From NCBI RefSeq assembly GCF_000186865.1, contig NW_008705573.1, forward strand, positions 1,073,229 through 1,117,209: DNA of 43,981 nucleotides, read 5' to 3'. This document shows, in pieces, positions 8,468 to 18,300 of this stretch. Each line of letters starts with the position of its first letter. Position 1 is the stretch's first letter. The position numbers were made by a program, and so were the translations under genes. A model generated the notes under the pieces. It made no database searches. It saw only the letters and a list, made by a program, of their open reading frames with translations, and was not told where the DNA came from. Source of the DNA: Aureococcus anophagefferens. Lineage: Eukaryota > Sar > Pelagophyceae > Pelagomonadales > Pelagomonadaceae.

Positions 8468-9451
8468 TTATTGAAGGGCACGGACCATGCCCCGGCAAAG
8501 CTCGACGAGCTTCCGGAAGACGGCGTCGTCGCGGTCGCCGAGGCCGTCCATGACGCCGTGGTGGTCCGCGGCGCTGTAGACGACGTCGACGCGCCGGCAC
8601 CGGCGCCGGAGCGCCGCGGCGAAGCGCTCGACCTGGGCGCCGTTCGCGGCCGCGTGGAGCGTCGAGACGGCGACCAGGACGGACACGTCGCTTCCCAGGG
8701 CCGCCGTCGGCGCGTGGAAGGCCGGGCTGACGCGCTCGTAGAAGTCCGGCGCCCCGGAGGCCGCCGCCGCGTGGAGGAAGGGCACGACGTTCGGCGCGAG
8801 ATTCGCGTACCGCGGGCGGGCCTCGGCCATGAGCCGCGGGTCGTAGAGGCCCGTGTCGACGCAGGCGACGCCGCGCAGGGATTTTTCCGGGTCGACGCCG
8901 CGGCGGAGAAGGTAGGCGGGGTTCGTCGCGACCGTCGCGGCGAGGTGGCACCCGGACGAGAAGCCTCCGAGCGCGACGCGGCCCGCGTCGCCGCCGAAGC
9001 GGCCGACGTTCGCCAGCGTCCAGGCGAAGGCCGCCGCGACGTCGTCGCACATGGCCTCCATGGCGCAGTCGGGCAGGGCGCGGTGCGTCGCCGCGACGAC
9101 GACCACGCCCTCTTTCGCCGCGGCGGCGCCGAGCGGCGCGACCGTCGACTTGTCGCCGCCGACCCAGCAGCCGCCGTGGATGAAGACGAGCACCGGCGCG
9201 TCCTTTGCCGTTTCAGGTGCGTAGACGTCGAGCATCTGCCGCGCGTCGTCGCCGTAGGGCACGTTCTGCGCCGTGGGTGTGTGGGCGGCGGCGTCGATGT
9301 CGCGGTACTCGATCCCAATGGCTTGCAATGCGCGGTACCGCAGAAGCAGCGCCTCGTAGGTCGCGAACGGGCTCAGCGACATGACGACGTGGCCGAGGCC
9401 GCGCAGCACGAGCGAGACGCGGGCAGCCCGCGGGCTCTCCCTCGTCTCCAT
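8468..9451 (-). CDS. alpha/beta-hydrolase fold-3 esterase / kynurenine formamidase-like
   Basis: A 327-aa single-exon protein. It has an oxyanion-hole motif HGG (92-94, in FIHGGCWVGGD), the nucleophile elbow GFSSG with S165, and a late catalytic-His region (ADHHGVMD, about 300). Acidic catalytic residue candidates lie in strand 7 (SVLVAV...). This arrangement is typical of the hormone-sensitive-lipase/arylformamidase branch of serine hydrolases, which cleave small esters or amides. The N-terminus (res 10-35) is mildly hydrophobic but is no clear signal peptide. The gene is head-to-head with the HMG-box gene over 132 bp and only 64 bp upstream of the LtrA start on the same strand. Fold and class are secure; the substrate is not. 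Confidence 0.88.
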   Translation of the reverse strand: METRESPRAARVSLVLRGLGHVVMSLSPFATYEALLLRYRALQAIGIEYRDIDAAAHTPTAQNVPYGDDARQMLDVYAPETAKDAPVLVFIHGGCWVGGDKSTVAPLGAAAAKEGVVVVAATHRALPDCAMEAMCDDVAAAFAWTLANVGRFGGDAGRVALGGFSSGCHLAATVATNPAYLLRRGVDPEKSLRGVACVDTGLYDPRLMAEARPRYANLAPNVVPFLHAAAASGAPDFYERVSPAFHAPTAALGSDVSVLVAVSTLHAAANGAQVERFAAALRRRCRRVDVVYSAADHHGVMDGLGDRDDAVFRKLVELCRGMVRALQ

Positions 9452-9507
9452 CGTTTATGCGCGCCGAGCGTGTCGGCAACGTGCTCCTTGTGTGCAGTTC
9501 ACAACCC

Positions 9508-9520
9508 GAGTTTAAAACTC
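9508..9520. promoter_or_regulatory. palindrome in bidirectional promoter
   Basis: GAGTTT-A-AAACTC is a perfect 6-bp-arm palindrome in the 132-bp space between the divergent hydrolase (start 9451) and HMG-box (start 9584) genes. It stands out as the only AT-rich block there. A shared regulatory role is a guess. Confidence 0.35.
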
Positions 9521-9583
9521 TGAGCTCTCCTCGATCCGCGCTGCCACTGTGCGACGCCGCAATCAACCATTGCGGACTCGCTC

Positions 9584-10150
9584 ATGAACTTCGTGCGCGC
9601 CGCCGCGAGCGGCCTCAAGGCCGCGGCGGCGCCGCCGCCGGCCGCCGCCGCGCGCCTGAGCTCGTCGGGCCCGCCGAAGCGGCCCCTGAGCGCCTACTTC
9701 CTCTACCTGCGCGACGCGCGGTCCCGCGGCGACGAGCCGGCCCTGACGGGCAGCGCGCAGGCCAAGGCGCTCGGCGCGCGCTGGCGCGCCCTCGGCGACG
9801 GCGAGCGGTCCGCGTACGCCGCGCGCGCGGAGACCCTGAAGGCCGAGTACGCGGCGGCCAAGGCGACGTGGGAGGCCGCGCACGGGCCCGTGCCCAAGGT
9901 GCCGCGCCCGTCGAAGGCGCGCGGCGCGCCGCGGAAGCCCCGGCGGACCACGGCCTACGCCGTCTTCTTCAAGGACACGAAGCCGACGCTCGCGTCCTCC
10001 CTCTCCTTCGGCGCCGCGTCCAAGGAGATCTCCGCGAAATGGGCGGCGACGGGCCCCGCGGCCCGCGCGCCCTACGAGGCCCGCGCCGCCGAGCTGACGA
10101 AGAAGAAGCTCGCCGAGTACGAGGCCGCGGCCGTCGCGGCGCCGTCCTAG
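9584..10150 (+). CDS. mitochondrial two-HMG-box DNA-packaging protein (TFAM/ABF2-like)
   Basis: A 188-aa protein. Residues 1-28 form an Arg/Ala-rich, acid-free presequence (MNFVRAAASGLKAAAA) typical of mitochondrial import. Then come two HMG boxes: box 1 about 30-98 (PPKRPLSAYFLYLRD... ARWRALGDGERSAYAARAE) and box 2 about 118-182 (KPRRTTAYAVFFKD... KWAATGPAARAPYEARA). The two-box plus presequence layout is that of TFAM and yeast Abf2, which bend and compact mtDNA. There is no long C-terminal activator tail, so a packaging role like Abf2 is more likely than transcription activation. A plastid nucleoid role cannot be excluded, but there is no signal peptide. The stop lies 88 bp from the convergent GH92 stop. 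Confidence 0.85.
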   Translation: MNFVRAAASGLKAAAAPPPAAAARLSSSGPPKRPLSAYFLYLRDARSRGDEPALTGSAQAKALGARWRALGDGERSAYAARAETLKAEYAAAKATWEAAHGPVPKVPRPSKARGAPRKPRRTTAYAVFFKDTKPTLASSLSFGAASKEISAKWAATGPAARAPYEARAAELTKKKLAEYEAAAVAAPS

Positions 10151-10238
10151 GCCGGCCGGTAACGCCCTAGAAATCGAGCGCGATGGTACGGTCGCCGTAG
10201 CAGCACGCACAGGGCGACACCGCCGGCGGGATATGTTA

Positions 10239-13200
10239 CTATACGATGTGGGCCTGGCGCTTGCCGCGGCCGCCGTCGCGGCGCTTCGAGCACCGGCCCG
10301 CGCAAAAGGCCGCGAAGGCGACGCCGGCGAGGAAGCCGAGCGGGAGCGGCGGCGGCGGCGGCGGGTCGTCGCGCGTCAGCTTCGCGGGCGCCGCGGGCCG
10401 CCGCGGCGGCGCCGCGGGCGCGACGGCCGCGGCGATGGGCGGCCTCTCGGCGACGGGGAACGCGGGCGGCTCGAGCGGCCGCGGCGGGGCCTCGGCCTCG
10501 CGGGGCACCTCCGTCGGCGACGCGTTCGCCGAGTTCGCGTGGTCGCGGTCGCGGTCGCCGACGACGGACTGCCAGAACTCGTCGCGCGTCGCCGCCAGCT
10601 TCGACACCGCGTCCTCGACGAGCGTCTCGACGGCGCCGTGCGCGGGCGCCGCGTCGCGACCCGCGTTGTTCGCCGTCGTCCAGTGGAGCGCCGCCGACGC
10701 CTTGGACGTGCCCTTCATGTAGAAGTGGAGCTGGCCGCCCTTCTTCAGCGCGCTGTAGCGGATCGACGGCGCGTCGACCTTGACCTCGCCGTGGTCGCCG
10801 GCCGTCGCGAGCCAGATCTCCGCGACGTCCGTCACGGACCGGTCGGGCCGGTGCGCGTAGATGTCGAGCGCCGGCCGGCCGGGGATGCCCGAGATGGTCA
10901 CGCGGTCGAAGAGCGGGCCGCCGAGCACGTAGTCCTCGGACCCCGGCGACACGGAGAAGAGGCCCAGCGCCGCGAGCACGAACCAGGAGCCCATCTCGCC
11001 GTTGTCCTCGTCGCCCGAGTACGCGTCCGCCATGTAGGCGTCGTCGATGACGCGGCGCACGTGCTTGTTGCCCAGGTCCGCGCGGCCGCACAGGTGCAGC
11101 AGCCACAAGATGTGGTGCGACGGCTGGTTGTTGTGGCCGTACTGGCCCATGGCCAGCGCGCGCATCTCGCGCATCTCGTGGATCGTCTGGCCGTAGCCGC
11201 CGGCCTCGAACGTCGACGGCGCGTCGAGCATGTCCATGATCTGCTTCACGAGGCCGTCTTTGCCGCCGTGGAGGCTCGCCAGCAGCTCCACGTCGAAGGG
11301 CGGGAAGCTGTGGTGCCACGCGGAGCCCTCCGTGTAGCCGTCGCCCCACCGCGTCGGCGAGAAGCGGGAGCTGAACGCGCCGCTCTTCTGCTTCGGCCGC
11401 ATCAAACCCGTCGACTTGTCGTAGAGGTGGGTCACGGCGCCGCGCGCGCGGTCCCGGAGCCGCTTCGCGTCCTCGGCGTGGCCCAGAACCTCCGCGGCGT
11501 TCGCCGTCGCCCAGTCCGCGTGCGCGAAGTCCAAGGTCCGCGACACGCAGTCGGACACGCCCGAGTCCGCGGGGATGTAGCCGTGCTGGTTGTAGACGCG
11601 CAGCCCGACCTTCCCGACGGCGCCGCCCTGGGGCGCCTCCTCGTAGGCGTCCTTGTGGAGCGCGTCCCAGGCCGCGGCCTCGTCGAAGCCGCCGACGCCT
11701 TTCACGATCGCCTCCGCCACGACGACGTCGCCGTAGGTGCCGACCATGGAGTTGCGGTAGCCCGGCGACGCCCACTTGGGGATCCAGCCGCCCTCGCGGT
11801 AGGCGTTGACCCACCCATCGACGATCCAGCCGAGGTGGTCCGGGTAGACCAAAGCCAGCAAAGGGTAGACGGTGCGGAACCTGCGTGGAAATCGACCGGT
11901 GAGCTGGGGACGTCGGGGCCAAGCTTCAGAACTCTCGAGCTCGGTCACATCGAAGTCGATTCGGCTCATTCTTGGACGAACCGATTGCCCTCGGCGAGTT
12001 CGCGACGCACGACCGAGGAGTCCGATCATAACCGTTTGAATTACGCTCATATTGAAGTCGGGTTGAAGATTTCCACGCGGCGCGGAACGTGTCCCAGAAG
12101 CCGTTGTCCGTCACGAGCGTGCCGTCGTGGACGCTGCCGCCCTTGGAGTAGGGGCTCCAGTGCACGCGCGTCTCCGCGCCGCGGGCCGACGGCTCGTCGA
12201 TGCGCCGGGGGAACGTCAGCGCGCGGTAGAGGCCCGTGTAGAACACCACCAAATCCTTGCCCTCGAGCGCGGACGTCGGCGGCGACGCGTCCGCGTGCGT
12301 GTTCTTCACGGCCGCGCGGCTCAACAGCGCGTTCCACTCGTCCTCGGACTCCAGCCGCACGTCGCCGAAGCTCCGCTCGTGCGACGACTCCCGTCGGAGC
12401 TCGACGTCGTACGTGTGGCGCGCCTGCTCCTGCGAGATGAACCTGGGCAGCACAAGAGTGATTCAACGTCGCTTCAACGTGAGTGTTCCGCGCGCGCGCG
12501 TTCCGGGAAAAGCATTCACGCTTCGAGACCGTTCCGAGAGATGATCGCTCGTCCAAAAATCAGCCGAAACGAGTGGAAAACGGCCGAGAAAGGAGCCTTT
12601 GAAGTTGGGAATTTCGCTCTCTTTTGCTGCCCTGAGACGAACGACGAGCACATGCGCACCTCCACGGTCGTCGCCGACGACGGGTAGCCGAAGCAGAACG
12701 TGTCGTGGCCGTGGGACTCGAAGGACGGCGACCCGGAGACGGCCTCGACGAAGACGTGGTGGTTGAAATTGGGAGCGCCGCCGGAGTTCCGGTTCGTCCG
12801 GAACTCCGCGGCGCCGCCGCCCGCGGACTTGTAGGAGTCGCCGCCGCCGCCGCCGAGCTTGAAGCAGACCCGCTTCTCCGCGCGCGACGCCCCGGGGAAC
12901 GTGACCCGGAGCGCGGCGCCGTGCATCGTCGGCGCGAGTTCGACGCGCATGCCGTCGGGCGCGGTGCGGAAGTCCATCGCGTGGGGCTTGATGCGCCCGC
13001 TCCGAGGCTCGAAGAAGCCCGTGGGCTTCGTCGTGAACCCGCCCATCTGCGGGCCGACGAAGAACCAGCCGTAGTCGCCGATCCACGGGCTCGGCTGGTG
13101 CGTGCACCGGATCCACCGGAACTCGTGGTCGTTGCCGTTGAACCACCAGCTGCTCTGGCCGTCGTTGGTCTGGAGCGCCCAGTGGTTGAAGCCCCAGGGC

Positions 13201-13370
13201 CGGCCCACGAGCGGCATCGTGTTCCCCGTCGAGAAGACGTCGCCCTTGGTGAAGGACCCGGCGAGCAGGTTGGCGTACTCCACGGGGCTGAAGGCGTCGG
13301 CCTCCTCGGCGACCGCCGCGGCGGCGCAGAGCAGGAGCAGACACGCGCCGCGGGCGGCGGCGCGCGCCAT
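10239..13370 (-). CDS. GH92 alpha-mannosidase, secretory pathway, C-terminal membrane anchor
   Basis: Exons: 12643-13370, 12089-12442 and 10239-11880, 907 aa. Both introns are introners, and both joins are phase 2. N-terminal signal peptide (MARAAARGACLLLLCAAAAVAEEADAF). Family landmarks follow in order: VRMCSSFIS at the exon 1/2 join, FYTGLYRALTFP, SVHDGTLVTDNGFWDTFR across the exon 2/3 join, EGSAWHHSFPPFD with candidate general acid E545, then GDEDNGEMGSW with candidate bases D651/D653 about 108 residues later, and LGLFSVSPGSEDYVLGGPLF. GH92 enzymes are Ca2+-dependent exo-mannosidases. The usual GNEPSHH block reads NNQPSHH (Q613), which may alter linkage specificity. A Pro-rich tail precedes a C-terminal hydrophobic segment (LPLGFLAGVAFAAFCAG) and a basic end, suggesting type I anchoring in the ER, Golgi or cell surface. 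Confidence 0.92.
11881..12080 (-). mobile_element. introner element, subfamily B, copy 1
   Basis: 200 bp. Target duplication in gene orientation: GTTCCGCG (12081-12088, in the intron) and GTTCCGCA (11873-11880, in the exon), 7 of 8. Terminal inverted repeat: C[C/T]GCGTGGAAATC at both ends, 12 of 13 matching. The intron is the left duplicate plus the element (208 nt), with a GT donor and GCAG acceptor. Excision restores ...WDTFRTVYPLL... in frame. Confidence 0.9.
12443..12634 (+). mobile_element. introner element, subfamily A, copy 3 (antisense in host gene)
   Basis: 192 bp, the same length as copy 2 and very similar to it. In host-gene orientation it starts CAGGGCAGCAAAAGAG and ends CTCTTGTGCTGCCCAG. 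Target duplication GTTCGTCT (12635-12642, intron) and GTTCATCT (12435-12442, exon), 7 of 8. The intron is 12443-12642 (200 nt). Excision restores ...CSSFISQEQ..., the expected GH92 sequence. Confidence 0.92.
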
Positions 13371-13527
13371 GGCGGCGTGCGCGCGACGCGGCGCACCCGC
13401 GCGAACTGGCGCTGGACACGGCGACGGCGGCCGTGGGCTTGTGGCCGCTGTTGATCGGCGATCCGTTGCGGCAATAATCGTCGCCTCCGCAGCCGTCCGC
13501 CACACGACCGTTATGAGCCAGCGCCCC

Positions 13528-14027
13528 CTAGCGTTTCTTCTTCTTGTCGGCGAGCTTCTGGCCGTCGCTGGGGTCGATGCCCATGTCCCGGCACGCCTTC
13601 TGGTAGACGGCGGGGAAGCTGTCCTTGACCGCGTGGTAGCGGAACCCGATGACGGCGAGGAGGCAGAAGATCCAAGCCTTCTTGATGTCGGGGATCTCCG
13701 CGGAGCCGATGGCCTGCGACGCGCGCGGGTGCGCGCCGGCGGCTCGCGACGCGCGCGCGCGCGCTCTCGCCGCGCGCTCCGGCGCCGGCGCCTCGGGACG
13801 CGGCGAGCGACGGCCCACATGAAGGTGAGGACGACGAGGCTGAAGAGCGAGAGGCTCGAGCCGATGGCCATGAACGGGCTCGCGCCGCCCTTGGACCGCG
13901 ACGCGTTCTTCGCCATGCGCATGTAGTCGAGCTGGCGGTTCTGCCGCCCTTCCTGCGAGGCGCGCGGCGCGACTGCGGCCGCGGCGCGGCGCGGCGCGCG
14001 GCGACGGCGCACCTTCGACTTGCCCAT
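13528..14027 (-). CDS. small two-TM membrane protein, unknown function
   Basis: Exons 13800-14027 and 13528-13713 with an 86-nt GT-AG intron (GTCCCGAG...GTCGCAG), joined on a codon boundary; 137 aa. The N-terminus is very basic (MGKSKVRRRRAPRR), then a QLDYMRMAKNASRSKGG stretch. TM1 is about 53-74 (FMAIGSSLSLFSLVVLTFMWAV) and TM2 about 88-100 (KKAWIFCLLAVIGFRY). The C-terminus ends KKKKR, resembling a dilysine-type ER retrieval signal but not in canonical position. I do not recognise the family. It is divergent from the cyclophilin gene over 146 bp and sits 157 bp upstream of the GH92 start on the same strand. Confidence 0.7.
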
Positions 14028-14173
14028 GCTGCTTGCTTTCGGCGCGCGCGTCGGCACTGGCTGCCGAGCACGACCTGCGTGTCCGCGACGTCGAGACGTC
14101 AACACGCTTGTTGCAGGTGAACGAGCCGCACGTGAAGCTCGCGATGATGGCAGCCCATCGCGCGAGATAACAT

Positions 14174-15281
14174 ATGAGCCTCACAATGGTTGTCGCTGCA
14201 GTAATTTTGCTCGTGGTCGCGGGCTTCGCCCTCTCGAGGACCCAGAACGTCGTCGTCCGCGTCGCCGTGGTCGTCGTCCTCGCCCAGGTCTTTTTGCACC
14301 GCCTCGTCGTCCCCGAGCAGCCCCACGCCGGCCTCGGCTTGCGCCGTGAAGGCCGACGTGCCCGGCGCGCTGCTGCGAGGCGCCGCTGAGCACCCGCCCG
14401 CGGCGGCGGCGGCGGACCCGCCCGCGGCGCTGCCGCGAGGCGCCGCGGAGCACCCGCCCGCGGCGGCGGCGCCGGACCCGACCGCGGCGCTGCCGCGAGG
14501 CGCCGCGGAGCACCCGCCCGCGGCGGCGGCGCCGGACCCGCCCGCGGCGGCCGCGCCCGCGGGCTGCGTGCCGTCGCTCGCCGCGCTCTCCGACGCGGAG
14601 CGGTCCCCGCGCCGGGGCCCGCGGCACCAGGTCGAGCCGCCGGCGTCGCGCGTCGCGCTCGTGTGCTGCGCGACGACGGCGGGCCCGCTCTCCGTGGCCG
14701 TGCGGCCGCGCTGGGCGCCGAGGGGCGCGAAGCGCTTCATGGACATGGTCCGCGGCGGCTACTTCTCCTCGAAGGTGCCGCTCATGCGCTGCGTCAAGGG
14801 CTTCCTGTGCCAGTTCGGGCTGCCGGGGATCCCGAGCCTCGCCAAGGCCTTCGGCGGCAGCTTCCCGGACGACCCGTCGTGGCTGCCCCACGGGCCCAAG
14901 CACTGGAAGGTCGGCGGCGTCGAGCGCTTCGCCAAGGGCTACTTCGCCTACGCCGGCGCCGGGCCGAACTCGCGGGGCAACCAGTTCATCGTGTCGCTCG
15001 CGCCGTCGGAGCGGCTCTGCGGCGGGTCGCCCTGGGAGGTCCCCTGGGGCGAGGTCGTCGGCGGTTTTGGGACGCTGGACGCGATCTCGACGGCCTACGG
15101 CGAGAAGGGGCCGAGCCAGGGCCGGCTCGCCGCGCGGGGCGCCGAGGGCCTCGAGGCAGCCTTCCCGCTCCTCGACTACGTCACGTCCTGCGTCGCGGTG
15201 GAAGACGCGACGGAGCCCGCGGACTGGGCGCCGTACCCGCCGGGCTTCCGCCACGCGACCTTCGAGGCCCGCGACGAATAA
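14174..15281 (+). CDS. membrane-anchored cyclophilin-type peptidyl-prolyl isomerase
   Basis: The cyclophilin domain occupies the last roughly 210 residues: KVPLMRCVKGFLCQFG retains the family Arg and the GF-x2-Q block, and YAGAGPNSRGNQFIVSL matches the GPNS[NR]G[ST]QF signature. A large GGSPWEVPWGEVVGGF loop follows. The only ATG upstream is at 14174, opening a hydrophobic segment (VVAAVILLVVAGFAL). It is in another frame, so an intron of length 1 mod 3 is required; GT 14288 to AG 14351 (64 nt) fits and would give about 347 aa. The linker holds three 20-residue Ala/Pro repeats. Luminal protein folding is a plausible role. The stop is 67 bp from the convergent channel gene's stop. The domain is secure; the N-terminal splice is tentative. 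Confidence 0.78.
14376..14555 (+). repeat. three tandem 60-bp coding repeats
   Basis: Three in-frame copies with an exact 60-bp period at 14376-14435, 14436-14495 and 14496-14555. Each encodes RGAAEHPPAAAA-x-DP-x-AALP or a close variant. The copies differ by only a few bases, so the array is young and could vary in length between strains. It forms the Ala/Pro linker of the cyclophilin gene. Confidence 0.92.
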
Positions 15282-15348
15282 GAAATTCGAAACAGAGCGG
15301 AAATAAGGCGAGCGGAAATAAGGCGGGACGAGGCGACGCGCGCGCGCG

Positions 15349-18300
15349 CTAGGTCTTCGGCACCTGGAGGACGGTGACGTTGCGGACCCGGTGGAGCTTC
15401 TGCTTCTGCGCCGTGTCCCGGTCGTCCGTGAAGGGCGGCGCCGGGTCGGCCGCGTCGCCGTCGTCGCCGTCGCGCGCGGCGATGATCTGGTTCTTCTTCT
15501 TGGCCCAGATGGACTGGCGGATCTTGATGCCGCCGCGGCCGCCGCCGGCCTGGTTCGCGTTGTATTTGATCGTCGAGTTCCAGGACTTGGTCGCGGACTG
15601 GAAGAGGGGCGTGCGCATGTCCTCCTCGTCCTCGGCGTCGAGGAGCGTCTCGCCCTCGGTGAGCCGCGCGTTGACCTGGAGCTGCTGGAGCCGCTCGACG
15701 CGCGTCTTCGCGAGGCGGACGAGGTACTCGCCGACGTCCGGGTAGTCCGTGAGGCAGGGCTCGATGGTGTCGCGGTGGACGCCGTAGACGGACATGATCT
15801 GCTTGCAGCGGATCGTCGCCGTGCGCCGGCACTTCAAGATGCACGCGGCCTCGCCGAAGAAGCAGCCGTCGGCGATGAGCCGCACGACCTCGTTGCCCAC
15901 GGCGCTCACCAAGATCTCCGCGAGGCCCTTGTCGATGAAGTACATCATCTGGCCGTGCTCGCCCTCGATGAAGACGGCGTCGCCCTCGATGAAGACCTGC
16001 GGGTCCATCGCCGTCGCCAGAATCTCGGGGAACCGCTTGCCCGCGGTCCGCAGGAGCGGCACCTTGGGGATGAGCTCGCGGATCTTGTAGAATAAAATCT
16101 CCGTGCAGAGCTCCGGGTTCAGCCGCTCCAGGATGAGCGACTCGTCGAAGATCTTGCCCTCGGACCACCGGTGGAAGTAGTAGTCGCGGATGCGGTCCCG
16201 GAGCTCCGTCGGCAGGTGGAGCGCGCGCATGTACTCGTTGGTTCTCAGCAGCTGCTCCTCGAACTCCTGGGTGGAGACGTTAGAATTCACAATAATCGCC
16301 GTGATCGTCGACACGACGGCGGCGTTGAAGAACGTGCCGACGAAGGTGCCGACGAGCGTCATCCACGACTCGATGAGGCACCAGCCCCGCGTCGTCACGC
16401 AGATCTGCGCCGCGGGGAACTCCTGGAAGGCCTGGCCGACCACCAACAGCAGCGACTTGTAGACGCCCCAGGAATACGCGTGGCCCACGGACACGACCTC
16501 GTCGCCCGTCGTGTGCTCCACCAAATTCCAGAGCACGGCCCAGGACTGCTTCGGGTACTTGTAGGTGCGCAGGAGCAGGAAGAGGATGCAGGACCCCCAG
16601 TGGGCCAGCGTGAGCATCATGATGAAGAGGCGCACGAGCTTCAGCACGGAGTCGGACACGTGGATGTGGTAGTACTCCATCGTCACGACCCACTGGTGCC
16701 GCACCTTGTTGACGAGCTGGGACGCCCGCAGGAGCTTGATGAGCTTCGTCATGCGCACCAACCTTAGCATCTTCAGCACCTTCTTGCCGTTGAACATCTG
16801 GTTGCCCTTGGAGCCCGCGACCTCGACGATCTCCGTGATCGGGAAGCAGCTCAGCAGGTCGATGAGGAACCAGGTCCGCAGGTAGTTGTTCACGACGCGG
16901 TCCCGCTGGACGATGATCACCTTCTGCTCGTTGACGTAGCCCGTGTTGAAGTTCTTCATGATGTCCATGAAGAAGATGCCGTCGCAGATCAGATTCACGG
17001 TCCGCAGCGCCTTGTTCGTCCGCTCGAAGGCGAGGCAGAGCGGCAGCGTGACGAAGACGAAGATCAGCAGGAACATGATGACGATATCGAAGGCCTGGAC
17101 GTAGTCGTTGTCCGGCATGAGCAGCTGCCGCCCGAACCAGCCCGTCTGGTCCCCTACTATTCGAACGAACTCCTCGCTGTCGCCCATGGCCATGAGCTCC
17201 TTCGAGTGGAGCCGCGACAGGCTCAGCACCTCCCGGCGCCGCGTCGTCTCCACGGCCCAGATGAGGGACACGACCTCGACCTCGCTCAGCGACTCCTCGT
17301 CCTGCACGGGCACGCCCGCCGTCGCGCGCTCGACGATGCGCTCCGGCGCCGCGCGGCCGAGGTCCTCCATGATGGCGCTCACGTCCTGGATGCGCACGGG
17401 CTTCACGAGGTCCTTGTAGGTGATGGCGACCTTGGCCTTGAAGACCTCCTCCATGCCGTGCTTCGCCTGGTCCGCCTGCAGCTTCATCAACTTGCCCTCC
17501 TTGCTCTTCGGGTTCGTCCGGCCCTTCCAGTTGCACGTCGAGCTCCGCTTCGGGAAGGCGCCGTCGCCGGCCTCGACCTTGCCCCGCAAGATCGTCGCCC
17601 GGGGGTTGCGCTCCGCGGCGGAGTCGAGGAGCGTGACCTGTGTGCACATCAACCGCTGGTTCGGGACGTCCCGACCAAACTTTGACATGCTCTCGCTCGG
17701 TCACATCTAAGTCGATTCGGCTGATTTTTGAACGAATCGATGGCTCTCGTCGAGTTCTCGAAGCGCGGCCGAAGAGCGTGTGTCGAACCATTCGAACATG
17801 CGCACATTGAAGTCGGGTTGAAGATGTGCGTCGCACGCGGAGCGCGACCGCGCGCTTCGTCCGGAGGCTCACGGTGCCCGGCGGCGCCGCGGCCGTCGCG
17901 AGCGCGCGCGCCATGGGCGTGTTCAGGACGGCCATGGGCGCCGCGTTCAGGCCGGCGACGGTCGACTTGGCGTCGAGCCCCCGCTTGCCCATGCCGTACT
18001 TGCTCTGCTGCTGGCCCTTGGTCTTGCGGCCGCCGCCCTTCTTCTTCTTCGTCGTCCGCCCCCCCGCGCCGCCCTTGCCCCGCTTGTCGTTGAAGTGGTA
18101 GTTGCCGTTGTGCCCCTTGCCCCGGGGCTCGTTGCCCCCGCCGTCGTCGGCGAGCTTGCCCTCCTCGCCGTCGTCGTCCGCGTCCTCGACCGTGAGCGCG
18201 CGGCCGGGGCCGAGGGGGCTCCGCGACCGGGGGCTCCGGTTCGGGTCCAGGGGCGTCACGGCGTCGTCGTCGTCCTCGTCGGACTCCTCCTCGCCCTCCT

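Noticed and set aside
10239..11880. GH92 general acid lost (Gln613 read as the catalytic Glu)
   Set aside because: Spacing to the Asp pair shows that E545 in EGSAW is the likely acid; Q613 is in a different motif, so loss of catalysis is not supported.
10233..12440. 735-aa plus-strand open frame
   Set aside because: Antisense of the GH92 gene, which has clear family motifs on the minus strand; it also runs through a spliced introner.
14099..14746. 215-aa minus-strand frame with Ala/Gly repeats
   Set aside because: It is the complement of the tandem repeats in the cyclophilin linker; the plus strand carries the isomerase domain in frame with them.
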